NCBI GenBank assembly: GCA_963729695.1 | Contig: CAVSOT010000010.1 | Location: 1 to 64,000, forward strand | Length of the DNA: 64,000 nt | Reading direction: 5' to 3' | DNA from: PALSA-693 sp963729695 | Lineage (GTDB): Bacteria > Actinomycetota > Acidimicrobiia > Acidimicrobiales > Palsa-688 | In this document: positions 8,673 to 18,201 of the stretch, piece by piece | How the letters are laid out: every line of letters begins with the position of its first letter | Position numbering within the stretch: position 1 is the first letter of the stretch | The notes under the pieces: model-generated | What the model was told of the DNA's origin: nothing | Databases searched by the model: none | Seen by the model: only the letters and a program-made list of their open reading frames with translations | Made by a program: the position numbers and the translations under genes

Positions 8673-9965
8673 ATGATTCACAGACGGATGTTCCTCCGAG
8701 GTCTGACTGTGCTCGCTCTGGTAGTGGCAGTGGGGGCATGCTCGTCGAGCGGCAAGAATGCCTCCAGCGGCTCCACCACCGGTCCTTCTACTGGCTCTTC
8801 CGGTACTTCATCGGGTAGCCAGTCCACAAACGGGTCGACCCCGGCGCAACCAACCGGAGTCGCAATCAAGGTCGGTCTTGTCTGCTCCTGCTCGGGCCCG
8901 TTCGGAGGTGCCAGTGTACCGGCTGAAGACGTCTATAAGGCCTGGGTGAATACCGTGAACGCATCGGGTGGCATCAACGGACATCTCGTACAGCTGATAA
9001 CCAAGGACGACACCGCCAACCCTGGTACCTCCACTACCGAGATCCAGTCTCTTCTGACAAGCCACGTTGACGCGATCGTGGACATGTCCATCGTCGACCA
9101 GGCCTGGGCCCCTATGGTTCAGGCGGCTAATGTGCCGGTGGTCGGAGGCGCTAACGTCGATACGCCGTTTGGAACTAATCCGGATTTCTATCCCGAAGGC
9201 GAGACTCCAGCGTCCGAGAACCCGGCATATTTGGCGGAGCTCAAGGCGGCGGGAGTAACCAATTTCGGGGCCATCTACTGCGTCGAAGCAACAGAGTGCG
9301 CCGATAGCGTGGCCCAGCTCAAAATAGTAGGGCAGAAGGATGGCATACCCTTGGTTTACTCGGCCGGGATCTCGGCGACGGCGCCCAGCTACACTGCCCA
9401 GTGCGTCGCCGCCCAGCAGCACCACCTCCAAGCGCTGATCATCGAAAACGTCGCTACGGAGATCCAAAGAGTGGCGACGGACTGCGACAAGCAGGGCTTC
9501 GACCCGACCTACGTCGGTGGAGGAGCGTCCTGGAGCCAGGCCCTCGCCACGACCCCTGGCCTCAAGAGGGACACCTGGGATTGGTACAACAACCTGCCGT
9601 ACTGGGTGAACACCCCGTCCACGCAGGAGATGAAGGTTGCAGTGAACAAGTACTATCCCGGACTGCAGAACAACCCCCTCCTTTGGACCGACGAGGCGGC
9701 CGCCGCTTGGCCGTCGGGTTTGCTGCTGGAGGATGCGCTCAAGGCCGGAGGTCTGGGACCCTCCGATACACCGAGCGCGGCGGAAGTCGTGAAGGGGCTC
9801 ACCTCGTTGAAGGGGGACACCCTGCAGGGATGGTACTCGCCGCTGACGTTCGTGGCCGGTCAGCCCCACCCCGAGAACTGCTGGTTCTCGGCTCGGGTTC
9901 AGAACGGCGTGCCGAGTCTGCAGAACAACGGTCGGGTGACATGTGAGACCGACTCTTCGTCCTAG
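8673..9965 (+). CDS. Branched-chain-amino-acid-type ABC substrate-binding lipoprotein 1 (cysteine-rich)
   Basis: A 430-residue periplasmic-binding-fold type I (LivJ-like) lipoprotein. The signal peptide ends in the lipobox VAVGAC, with Cys at about residue 23. A Ser/Thr/Gly linker follows, then the binding domain from about residue 65. It has the unusual cysteines CSCSGPF at the start of the pocket, YCVEATEC mid-protein, TAQC, and CW/TC near the end; secreted-protein disulfides are likely. The ATG at 8673 is preferred over 8652 because GGGGAGG lies between them. No permease genes are adjacent; the Liv transporter at 59-62.7 kb is the only candidate in the window. Confidence 0.92.
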   Translation: MIHRRMFLRGLTVLALVVAVGACSSSGKNASSGSTTGPSTGSSGTSSGSQSTNGSTPAQPTGVAIKVGLVCSCSGPFGGASVPAEDVYKAWVNTVNASGGINGHLVQLITKDDTANPGTSTTEIQSLLTSHVDAIVDMSIVDQAWAPMVQAANVPVVGGANVDTPFGTNPDFYPEGETPASENPAYLAELKAAGVTNFGAIYCVEATECADSVAQLKIVGQKDGIPLVYSAGISATAPSYTAQCVAAQQHHLQALIIENVATEIQRVATDCDKQGFDPTYVGGGASWSQALATTPGLKRDTWDWYNNLPYWVNTPSTQEMKVAVNKYYPGLQNNPLLWTDEAAAAWPSGLLLEDALKAGGLGPSDTPSAAEVVKGLTSLKGDTLQGWYSPLTFVAGQPHPENCWFSARVQNGVPSLQNNGRVTCETDSSS

Positions 9966-9973
9966 CAATAGTT

Positions 9974-10387
9974 GTGCGCATGGCACGAGCTCACGCCTGG
10001 CATTTCATGACGATCAGCGACTCGGCTAAGAAAGACGTCGTCGTGGGACATCACGTCGGCCATCCAGACATGGAATGCGTGGTCGGCGAAGCTGTCGGCC
10101 ATCGGAGCATCGAAGGGAGATGCCAGCACTTCACCCACGGCCCCTTGATCTTCTACATAGACGGTGACGAGGCCGAAGCGGAAGGATATTCTCTGGTGCT
10201 GGTCAGAGAAGGAACCATCGAGAACCCGCTGAGCGGGCAGCTGCTGCCTGATATCCGGGTCTATACGGCGAGCCTCAATCACTGGACGTTCCGTCGCATC
10301 GATGGCGACTGGAAGATCGTCGAGCGCATCGTCCGACCAATCGGCCCGAAAGCACCCACACAGGTCATCTCCCGCACGACGCACTAA
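9974..10387 (+). pseudogene. SnoaL-like (NTF2-fold) protein lacking its N-terminal part
   Basis: The C-terminal two thirds fit a SnoaL-like domain: HFTHGPLIFYIDGDEAEAEGY at about residues 52-72 and HWTFRRIDGDWKIVERIVRP near the end. The usual first helix (R..I..LL..Y) is missing. The ORF opens with GTG only 9 bases after the lipoprotein stop, with no ribosome site. It is probably a truncated remnant; the NTF2 fold without its first helix is unlikely to be stable. Confidence 0.5.
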
Positions 10388-10488
10388 TCGGTACCTCGTC
10401 GGGCAGGATCATTCCGCCGACCAAGTCTCAAAGTATGCGGGACATATCGAAAGCGACACGATTCTCGCTCAGGGAAAGGGCAACGGCT

Positions 10489-11760
10489 TTGAAAAGACGA
10501 AGCGTTCTATCTGTGGTTGCCGTCGCGGTTACCCTCGTCGGCGGCGCGTGCTCATCGAACAGTAGGCACGTCGCCTCCAGCTCCACCTCGAGCAGTCCAA
10601 CGTCGAGCAATGCGTCGCCCAGTTCCGGGGTGTTGGGTCAGGCGAGCGGGGCGGCCATCAATGTGGGCATTATCTGCAGCTGCACAGGTCCTCTTTCTGT
10701 TACGACCGTGGCGGGTGAGCAGGTGTACAAGGCTTGGGCCAACACGGTGAACTCGTCGGGCGGACTCAACGGTCACCCCGTAAAACTCGCAATCAAAGAT
10801 GATAGTGCTAACCCCGGAAACTCTATTTCCGATATTCAAAGCCTTTTGTCCGATCACGTGATAGCGATCGTAGACCTATCGCTCGTTGACGAGACATGGG
10901 CATCTACGGTGGAGAAAGCGAGAATACCGATAGTTGGCGGTGAACCCACAGAGACTCCGTTTTATACAAACACAGACTTTTACCCTGTAGGAGAGACCAT
11001 AGACGCTCTTCCCTACGCGTTTGCTGCTACCGGAAAGGCCGCTGGTGCGACAACGCTCGCCAACTTCTACTGCGCCGAAGCTGCCGTATGCCAGGAGACT
11101 ATCAACGCCATTACGACAGTTGCGAAGAAGCTGGGCGTGCCTGACATTTACAATGCATCCATCTCGGCGACCGCGCCCAATTACACTGCGCAATGCGTTG
11201 CGGCCCAGCAGTCGCACGCCTCGGCTATTTTGAATGGCGATGTGGATACCGTATTCAAGAGAGTAGCTGCGGACTGCTCGCAGCAGGGATACCATCCGAC
11301 ATACGTATCCAGTGGCGAGTCATATGACGTCACCATGAACTCCGCCACTGGACTGAAGGACGATACGTGGTACGAGTCGAATGACCTCCCCTTCTTTGCC
11401 GACAATACTGCAATCAAGGCAATGGACGCAGCTGTAAATAAGTACTACCCCGGCTTGGTCGACAAGCCGAACGTATGGACCGGAGGGGGGTCGGACGAAA
11501 TTTGGGCCTCGGGAGTACTTCTGCAGGATGCTGTAAAGTCCGGGGGTCTTCGGTCGACGGATACGCCCACTGCGGGAGAGATCATTCAGGGCCTCGATTC
11601 CCTCAAGGCCGATACTTTGGAGGGGCTCGCTCCGCCCCTGACGTTCGTAGCCGGCCAGCCCCACCCCATCCACTGCTGGTTCACATTCCGCGTCCAGAAC
11701 GGGACACCGAGTGTCGTCGACGGAAGCAACGTCACCTGCGAGAACGGCGCGTCCTCGTAG
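10489..11760 (+). CDS. ABC substrate-binding lipoprotein 2 (cysteine-rich)
   Basis: A close paralogue of the proteins at 8.7 and 22.3 kb, 423 residues. The lipobox is LVGGAC, a Ser/Thr linker follows, and the domain opens with VGIICSCTGPLS. It also keeps YCAEAAVC, NYTAQC and the C-terminal HCWF/VTC cysteines. I prefer the TTG at 10489, which has AGGGAAAGGG 8 bases before it; the ATG at 10435 would add 18 residues ahead of the signal peptide. The gene is visibly richer in A/T than its neighbours, which may reflect a more recent acquisition. It has no clear GAYRTYGAYRTC site. Confidence 0.9.
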   Translation: MKRRSVLSVVAVAVTLVGGACSSNSRHVASSSTSSSPTSSNASPSSGVLGQASGAAINVGIICSCTGPLSVTTVAGEQVYKAWANTVNSSGGLNGHPVKLAIKDDSANPGNSISDIQSLLSDHVIAIVDLSLVDETWASTVEKARIPIVGGEPTETPFYTNTDFYPVGETIDALPYAFAATGKAAGATTLANFYCAEAAVCQETINAITTVAKKLGVPDIYNASISATAPNYTAQCVAAQQSHASAILNGDVDTVFKRVAADCSQQGYHPTYVSSGESYDVTMNSATGLKDDTWYESNDLPFFADNTAIKAMDAAVNKYYPGLVDKPNVWTGGGSDEIWASGVLLQDAVKSGGLRSTDTPTAGEIIQGLDSLKADTLEGLAPPLTFVAGQPHPIHCWFTFRVQNGTPSVVDGSNVTCENGASS

Positions 11761-11771
11761 AGGAGGTGAGG

Positions 11772-12893
11772 CTAGAGGTTCCAGACCCGAGCTGCGTTGG
11801 TGTAGCAGACCAGATCTCGGTCGTCTTCTGAAACCCCCGCAAAGATCCGCTCCACCGTCGACTGGGAGTTAGGCCAGCTCGATACTGGGTGGGGATAGTC
11901 CGACGACCACATCACGTTGTGGATGCCGAGGCATTCGTGGGCCAGACGCACGACATTCGGCTCGTCGATGAAGGTGAGGTGTACGTTGCGGCGGAAATAG
12001 TCGCTAGGAGCGAGCGTAAGGTTCGGGAACTCGTATCCCTGCCGGGCCGCCATGTCATCGACTGTGTTCAGCCACCACGTGACCCAACCGATCCCGGGCT
12101 CGACGAATACGACCTTGAGGTGGGGATGCCGTTCGAGAACACCAGTGAGGATCCACATACCCAATGCTTCGGCGGTCGCCATCGCGACCATCGAAGTGAA
12201 TATGGCACGCTGTGGTGTGGGGTCCCTTCGGGCGATGTCCTCCAAGCTGAGCTTCAGGCCGATGTGCAGGCACACCGGGAGATCGGCGTCCTGGATCGCC
12301 GTCCACAGCGGGTCGTAGCGGCTGTCCCAGTAGTCCGCCATACCGACCTCGTTCGGGAATACCGGCAGTTGGAGCGACCTACATCCGTTGGCCGCGGCCC
12401 ACCTAACCTCCCTTACGGCCAGATCGATGTCGTGGATCGGTATCTGGTACGAGACGATCAGCCGTTTCGGGTCGGCCGACGCGAACTCCGCCAATGCTGT
12501 GTTGAAGGCCCGTGTCGCCTCCGCCGCTCCGTCCTTCACCAAATACAGATATCGGAACGCGCTCACCTCGCAATAGCTCGACGACACCAGCACCACGTCG
12601 GCGTCCATGTCCCTGAGCCGCTCCAAGGGATCGGTGTGTCCCGGCCGCCCGAACGCCGGGTGGCGATCGCTGCCGCCATATCCCTTACCCTGCACTTGAG
12701 GGAGGTTCTGCTGCTCCCGCCATCGCCGGTTGACCTCAACATTGTTGCGACCCCGTAGTTCCGCCTCGACCTGTGCGACGGCGGCGTCGTAAGCGCCGTG
12801 ATGTCTCGCCTGGAGAAAGGCCTTGACCCGGTCTTGGGCCAAATCGACGTGATCGTCCGAGGAGAACAGGCGCTGATGGTGAGTTGCGAGCAC
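11772..12893 (-). CDS. Amidohydrolase 2 family metal-dependent hydrolase
   Basis: A 373-residue TIM-barrel protein of the amidohydrolase_2 family. The N-terminal metal-binding position reads SSDDHVD, the central His is in PVCLHIGLKLS, and the C-terminal Asp/His motif is WSSDYPHPVSSWPNS. The GTG at 12893 follows GGGGTGGA and gives a normal N-terminus. It converges with binding protein 2, with 11 bases between the stops. Family chemistry is decarboxylation or hydrolysis of cyclic or aromatic acids; the substrate is unknown. Confidence 0.87.
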   Translation of the reverse strand: MLATHHQRLFSSDDHVDLAQDRVKAFLQARHHGAYDAAVAQVEAELRGRNNVEVNRRWREQQNLPQVQGKGYGGSDRHPAFGRPGHTDPLERLRDMDADVVLVSSSYCEVSAFRYLYLVKDGAAEATRAFNTALAEFASADPKRLIVSYQIPIHDIDLAVREVRWAAANGCRSLQLPVFPNEVGMADYWDSRYDPLWTAIQDADLPVCLHIGLKLSLEDIARRDPTPQRAIFTSMVAMATAEALGMWILTGVLERHPHLKVVFVEPGIGWVTWWLNTVDDMAARQGYEFPNLTLAPSDYFRRNVHLTFIDEPNVVRLAHECLGIHNVMWSSDYPHPVSSWPNSQSTVERIFAGVSEDDRDLVCYTNAARVWNL

Positions 12894-12981
12894 ATTCCAC
12901 CCCCAGGGGTTGCCGATAGATCCGTGGTTACGTTACTCGACGTCGGGATCGGTTTCCGCGGTACATTCGAAGAGGCCTGGA

Positions 12982-13282
12982 ATGCGCGATGGTGTCACCA
13001 TCCTGGACCTTTCGTGGGGTGTCGCCGGGCCCTTCGCGACAATGCTGATGGCGGACCACGGCGCCCGAGTCACCAGGATCGAGAGGCCCGGTGCCCGGGA
13101 CTTGAACCGTTCGTGGAGGAGTGCTGGGTCGGCCCCAGCGCGACGGCCCCCTTGGCTCCGGAGTGCCGTGGGCCAGCATGGCCACCGCCTACCTGGCCAC
13201 GCTCGCCATCAGCGGGGGATTGCGCGAACGGGGAACTGAGCGGCCGTGGCCAGAAGGTGTCGACAGTGAGAATGAGAGATGA
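12982..13282 (+). pseudogene. CaiB/BaiF CoA transferase remnant
   Basis: The ATG at 12982 starts a standard CaiB N-terminus: DGVTILDLSWGVAGPFATML, then ADHGARVTRIERPGARDL. Similarity stops near 13105. In another frame, 13163-13282 encodes WASMATAYLATLAISGGLRE, which looks like a later helix of the same family. Most of the protein is gone and no full frame remains. The first fragment is certain; assigning the second to the same gene is inference. Confidence 0.6.
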
Positions 13283-13364
13283 AGGCCTTCCTCGCTCTGC
13301 TCGGTTGGCCTCCTCCCCCGCGGTCGACCTTACCGAGTCGGGCGACACATTCCAGACGAACCAG

Positions 13365-13376
13365 GACATCGACATC
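13365..13376. promoter_or_regulatory. GAYRTYGAYRTC element, site 3
   Basis: GACATCGACATC lies in the gene-poor stretch between the CaiB remnant and the D-aminoacylase-type gene, 134 bases upstream of the latter. The spacing rule is not met by any good -10, so this is one of the weaker members. Confidence 0.35.
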
Positions 13377-13509
13377 GTGTTGATCAGCCTGCTGAAGATC
13401 AACCGGCTCTACACCAACGGGCGCGACCTCTCTCGCGCTTTGTCGGGCGGTCCTAAACTGCGCCCCGCCGGGCTCTAAGGCCGGCCTACCGTAGCGAAAG
13501 GAGGCCGCC

Positions 13510-15213
13510 GTGCTTGATGTGGCGATCGTCGGGGGCGAGGTCATTGACGGGTCCGGGGCGCCCCGGCGCGGCGCGGATGTGGGGATGAGGGGCGGTCGGA
13601 TCGTGGAGATCGGCGTCCTTGAAGAGCCGGCGGCCCGCCGGATCGACGCTGCAGGCAAGGTGGTAACACCGGGGTTCATCGACGTGCACACCCACTACGA
13701 TGCCCAGGCGGCGTGGGACCCGTACCTGACGCCGAGCCCGCTCCACGGCGTGACGACGGCGATCGGCGGGAACTGTGGGTTCACGCTGGCACCGATGGAG
13801 GAAGAGGCGATCGACTACCTGACGGCGATGCTGGCGCGCGTCGAGGGGATTCCGCTCGCCACCATCCGCGCTGGCGTCGATATCAGATGGCGGAGCTTCG
13901 GCGATTACCTCGACACGTTCGAAGGTAATGTCGGCCTCAACGTGGGCTTCCTTGTCGGGCACTCGACCGTGCGTCGCCTCGTCCTCGGCGAGGATTGGCG
14001 TCGAGAGGCCCGGGACGAGGAGATCGAGGAGATGTGCCGCCTCGTCGAGGCGAGCCTCGCGTCCGGGGCGCTGGGGTTCTCCTCGTCGTGGGCCGAGACG
14101 CACAACGACGCCGCCGGCGACCCGACGCCGTCGCGGTTCGCCACCGCGGCGGAGCTGCTTCGGATCTCTCCTTCGCTCCGCTCGCACCCCGGTACCTGGC
14201 TCGAGTTCATCCCGTGGGCGAGCGGCGCGTTCCCCGATGACCGGGCGCTGCTCATGGCGAAGATGTCAGCCGCCGCGGGCCGGCCGCTGAACTGGAACCT
14301 GATGCTCATTCGTCCGAACATCCCTGACGAGGTCACCCAGAACCGGCTGGCAGCGTCTGATCTGGCCGCCGCCCACGGCGGCGCGGTGTTCGGCCTGACG
14401 CTGCCGGTGCCCAACGCGATGCACCTCAACCTCGATGCGGGCTTCCTGTTTGATTCGGCACCGGCGTGGGCCGAGGTCCTCGGGCGAGGACATGACGCCA
14501 AGGTCGGCGCGTTCCGCGACCCGGAGATCCGCCGCCGGCTAGCGGGCGCCGCCGCCGCCGAAGGGCGGGTCTGGTACGACGTCTCGCGGCTCACCTTTGA
14601 GTACGTCGAGTCGCCGACCTTCGCCGACGTTCAAGGCCGGTCCGTCGCTGACGCCGCTCGAGAGCGCGGTGTCGACCCGTTCGATCTGCTGTTCGAGGTG
14701 GCCGCCGCCGACGACCTTCGCACCGGGTTCGTGGTGCCGGCCGAAGGCGACGACCCCGAGTCGTGGCGCAGACGGCTCGCCGTCTGGGAGGACCCGCGGA
14801 CGATCGTCGGCGGCTCTGACGCGGGCGCCCACCTCGACATGCTCGACACCTTCGGGTTCTTCACCGACTTCGTCGGCCCGACTGTGCGCGACCGCCAGCT
14901 GCTGCCGTTGGAGGCGGCGGTGCGCATGATCACCGGCGACGCCGCCCGCGCCTTCGGCCTCCGGGGCCGAGGGCTGCTTGCGCCGGGCTACGCCGCCGAC
15001 GTCCTGGTGTTCGACGAGACCGAGGTCGCCCGATTGCCGGCCGAGGTGCGGGCCGATCTGCCCGGCAACGCCAGCCGACTGCACGCCGGGGCCGTGGGCA
15101 TGGAGCACGTCTTCGTTAACGGCCAGGCGATCGCCGAGCACGGCAAGCTCACCGACGCGCTGCCGGGCCGCGTGCTGCGGTCGGGTCGCGATACCGACAC
15201 GGTTGCTGTCTGA
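13510..15213 (+). CDS. N-acyl-D-amino-acid deacylase family amidohydrolase
   Basis: A 567-residue protein of the D-aminoacylase / dihydroorotase-like amidohydrolase superfamily. Metal-site elements are FIDVHTHYDAQ (HxH at about residues 63-65), the Cys of GGNCGFTLAP, and the catalytic Asp of GGSDAGAHLDM near residue 438. The GTG at 13510 follows AAAGGAGG. It is about two-thirds identical by eye to the gene at 56.9-58.6 kb, so the two are recent paralogues. Such enzymes are common in acid-degradation clusters and probably hydrolyse N-acyl or cyclic amide bonds. The following amidohydrolase_2 gene is 146 bases downstream. Confidence 0.9.
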   Translation: MLDVAIVGGEVIDGSGAPRRGADVGMRGGRIVEIGVLEEPAARRIDAAGKVVTPGFIDVHTHYDAQAAWDPYLTPSPLHGVTTAIGGNCGFTLAPMEEEAIDYLTAMLARVEGIPLATIRAGVDIRWRSFGDYLDTFEGNVGLNVGFLVGHSTVRRLVLGEDWRREARDEEIEEMCRLVEASLASGALGFSSSWAETHNDAAGDPTPSRFATAAELLRISPSLRSHPGTWLEFIPWASGAFPDDRALLMAKMSAAAGRPLNWNLMLIRPNIPDEVTQNRLAASDLAAAHGGAVFGLTLPVPNAMHLNLDAGFLFDSAPAWAEVLGRGHDAKVGAFRDPEIRRRLAGAAAAEGRVWYDVSRLTFEYVESPTFADVQGRSVADAARERGVDPFDLLFEVAAADDLRTGFVVPAEGDDPESWRRRLAVWEDPRTIVGGSDAGAHLDMLDTFGFFTDFVGPTVRDRQLLPLEAAVRMITGDAARAFGLRGRGLLAPGYAADVLVFDETEVARLPAEVRADLPGNASRLHAGAVGMEHVFVNGQAIAEHGKLTDALPGRVLRSGRDTDTVAV

Positions 15214-15359
15214 CCACCCGTTCGCCATGCGAGTCCCGACGCCGACGTCCGGACGGGACACGACCGCCAACTCGAGCACTGTCGCCGCGGGACGAGAAGT
15301 GGCGGACGGCAGCCGGTAGCGTTGGGCGCGAAGCGGTCACGAGGGTCAGGGAGGCAGGG

Positions 15360-16769
15360 TTGGCTTTCGACTTCATGCCCAGCGATCGGGTGTCGCAGAT
15401 ACGTCGTCGTCTCGCGCATCCGATTATCGACGCTGACGGCCACCTCGTCGAGTTCATGCCGATGGTCATCGACTGCATGCGCGAGGTCGCCGATGACGTG
15501 GTGGCGGAGCGGTTCATCCGGTACCGGCGCTCGCCGTTCACGTCGGGCGGTGGCTATCTCCCGACGAGGGTGTTCTTCGGCAACCCGCTCGGGCTCGACC
15601 GCATGACCGTCTTGCTGCCCAAGCTGCTCCACCGGCGCCTGGAGGAGATTGGCCTCGACTTCGCGCTGCTCTACCCGACCTCGGGGCTCTCCGTCTTGAG
15701 CAACCCCGACGACGAGCTTCGCCAGGCGGCGGCCCGGGCACTGAACACGTACTACGCGAGAGTCTTCGCCGACTACCGCGATCGTCTTGAGCCCGTCGCC
15801 GTCATCCCCACGTTCACCCCGAACGAGGCGGTGGCCGAGCTCGACCACGCCATCGGCGTGCTCGGCTTCAAGGCCGTGGTCATGAGCGGGGTAGTGCCGC
15901 GTAGCGTCCGACCGGACGGCTCGACCGCCTCTTGGGTCGACACGTTGGGCCACGACAGCCTCTACGACTACGCGCCGCTATGGGCGAGGTGCGTCGAGCT
16001 CGGGATTGTGCCGGCGTTTCACGGGATCGGCTACGGGTGGGGCAGCCGGGTATCGCCGAGCAACTACGTCTACAACCACCTGGGCAACTTCGCCGCCGCC
16101 CAGGAGGCCGCGTGCCGGTCGCTCGTCATGGGAGGTGTGCCCAAGCGCCACCCGAAGCTGCGACTCTCCTTCCTGGAAGGCGGCGTGGCCTGGGCGGCCC
16201 AGCTCTATGCCGACCTCCTGAGCCACTACGAGAAGCGCAACAGGGACGCCGTGCAGATGTTCGACCCAGCGCGCTTCGACGTCGAACTGGCCGACGAGCT
16301 GTTCGCCAAGTTCGCCGACGGGCCGCTCCGTCGATACGGGCATCGTGTCGAAGAGGGCGCCAAGCCACTGGGGGATCCCCGAGCCTCGCTCTACGGCATC
16401 GACGACTTCGCCGAGTCGGGGATCACCGGTCCCGAGGACATCGTGGACGTCTTCACGCGCCAGCTCGGGTTCGGATGCGAGGCCGACGACCCGATGAACG
16501 CGCTGGCCTTCAACGACAGCATGCTCCCCCATAGCGCCCGGTTGAACGCCATGTTCGCCTCCGACATCGGCCATTGGGACGTCCCGGACCTCCGCGAGGT
16601 GCTGCCCGAGGCGTGGGAGCTCGTCGAGGACGGTCACCTTACGGAGCAGAACTTCGCCGATTTCGCTTGCGGCAACGTGGTGCGGATGCTTACCGCCATG
16701 AACCCTCGCTTCTTCGAGGGCACCGCCGTCGCCGACGCAGTGCGTCCCTACCTCGCCCCATCCGCCTGA
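15360..16769 (+). CDS. Amidohydrolase 2 family protein
   Basis: A 469-residue amidohydrolase_2-type TIM barrel, longer than the others because of inserts around residues 290-370. Recognisable parts are IIDADGHLVEFMP near the N-terminus (the HxH position reads DADGH), IVPAFHGIGYGWG mid-protein, LRLSFLEGGVAWAAQL at about 265, and ASDIGHWDVPD towards the end. The TTG at 15360 follows GGGAGGCAGG. It is co-oriented with the D-aminoacylase-type gene, and the two form a pair seen again at 35.6-38.5 kb. Confidence 0.85.
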   Translation: MAFDFMPSDRVSQIRRRLAHPIIDADGHLVEFMPMVIDCMREVADDVVAERFIRYRRSPFTSGGGYLPTRVFFGNPLGLDRMTVLLPKLLHRRLEEIGLDFALLYPTSGLSVLSNPDDELRQAAARALNTYYARVFADYRDRLEPVAVIPTFTPNEAVAELDHAIGVLGFKAVVMSGVVPRSVRPDGSTASWVDTLGHDSLYDYAPLWARCVELGIVPAFHGIGYGWGSRVSPSNYVYNHLGNFAAAQEAACRSLVMGGVPKRHPKLRLSFLEGGVAWAAQLYADLLSHYEKRNRDAVQMFDPARFDVELADELFAKFADGPLRRYGHRVEEGAKPLGDPRASLYGIDDFAESGITGPEDIVDVFTRQLGFGCEADDPMNALAFNDSMLPHSARLNAMFASDIGHWDVPDLREVLPEAWELVEDGHLTEQNFADFACGNVVRMLTAMNPRFFEGTAVADAVRPYLAPSA

Positions 16770-17064
16770 CCGGATACCCCCGCGGCAAGCCTGGCTATGC
16801 CAGTCGGTGGCGCGAGATCGGCCCGAAACTCACGATCCGCTGAGGCAAGATGTACCGGCTCGGGCGGCTGGATTTCGCTTAGGTTCGGGCTACCTTCTGG
16901 ACGACTCCGGGTGGTGAGTCGGCCGCTTCCGGATGTGCAGGGGCTAGCCAATCACCTTCTATCAAGGCGGCCGATCGATGGATGAAGGCTAAGATCGCGG
17001 GCTACACTTGTCCGATAGCCGATGGCGAGGTTAGGCCGGGCCGATCGCCGGGAGGGCAAGAGGG

Positions 17065-18201
17065 ATGGCTGCTAGAAGTGGCGTTTTCGGCGGCGGGTCA
17101 GCCATCGTCGGTATAGGCGTGTCTTCCACTCAGGAGGACCCGAACTGGCGGGGCGAGGATTATGCACTGGATGCTGCTCGCCGTGCCCTCGCTGACGCGG
17201 GCCTCCGCAAGGATTCACTCGACGGGCTGATCACGTGCAAGGCGCTGGGCGGCGGTGGAGTCGACACGGTAATGGGACGGTTGCTCGGGCTCAATCCAAC
17301 CTATTCTGCGTCGCTCGATTACGGCACGTGCAACTTCTCGATCCATTTGGCGGCGATGGTGATCAGTGCCGGCCTGGCCAGGACCATCCTCTTGACCTAC
17401 GGCACCGACCAGGGAAGCCGCGGTGGCGACTTCTCGGCATACGGCGGCGAGAACCTCCACCATGGCGTGGTTGATACTATCGGGACGCTGGCTGCGCTGA
17501 TGTTCCGGCGCTACCAGCATCTCTACGGTGCGAGCGAGGCCGACCTCGGTGCCGTCGTCGTCGCCCAGCGCCGGTGGGCCGCCCTCAACCCGACGGCGGC
17601 GCACCGGGAGCCGATGACAATCGAGTCCTACCTTGCCGAGCCTTATTACATCGTCCCGGTGCGGCGAAGCGACATCGCCGCCTTCCATGACGGCGGCGTT
17701 GCTCTGGTTATCACCTCTGCAGACCGCGCCGGTGACTTCCCACACCCGCCCGTCGAACTGGCCGGCATGGCCCAGGTCGCGCCGCTGCGGAACCTGCAGA
17801 ACAAGAACAATCTGGAGCGGCGCTGGATGGGCGGCGTGGCCACGCGGGCCCTTCAATCTGCGGGCGTCGAACGGGATGACATCGACATCCTCATGATCCA
17901 GGATCCGGCGAGCATGTGGGTGCTGCAGATGATCGAGGTCTTAGGCTTCGCCGAGCCCGGTGGCGCCGGGGCTTTGCTGGCATCTGGTGAGACTTTGCTC
18001 GGAGGTCGGTTGCCGGTGAACACCTCTGGCGGACACCTGGCCGAAAGGTACATGTGGGGCTGGCTCCACATTGTGGAGATCGTCCGTCAACTTCGCCATG
18101 CGGCTGGGCCGCGCCAAGTGATGGGGGCGGAGCTGGCGTTGCATGCCTCGACGATGGTGGCCCAGAAGGGGAGTGCATCGGTGTTTCGAGTGGCTCGATG
18201 A
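17065..18201 (+). CDS. Thiolase-like lipid-transfer protein (Ltp/SCPx type)
   Basis: A 378-residue thiolase-superfamily protein of the non-decarboxylating Ltp/SCP-x type. Cys89 in YGTCNFSIHLA sits where the nucleophile is expected, and the C-terminal half has LPVNTSGGHLAE with the catalytic His. Ltp proteins pair with DUF35 partners and act as aldolases or thiolases on steroid or lipid acyl-CoA side chains in actinobacteria. It starts at the ATG after CGGGAGGG. The next gene overlaps by 4 bases (ATGA), in line with an obligate Ltp-DUF35 complex. Confidence 0.88.
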   Translation: MAARSGVFGGGSAIVGIGVSSTQEDPNWRGEDYALDAARRALADAGLRKDSLDGLITCKALGGGGVDTVMGRLLGLNPTYSASLDYGTCNFSIHLAAMVISAGLARTILLTYGTDQGSRGGDFSAYGGENLHHGVVDTIGTLAALMFRRYQHLYGASEADLGAVVVAQRRWAALNPTAAHREPMTIESYLAEPYYIVPVRRSDIAAFHDGGVALVITSADRAGDFPHPPVELAGMAQVAPLRNLQNKNNLERRWMGGVATRALQSAGVERDDIDILMIQDPASMWVLQMIEVLGFAEPGGAGALLASGETLLGGRLPVNTSGGHLAERYMWGWLHIVEIVRQLRHAAGPRQVMGAELALHASTMVAQKGSASVFRVAR

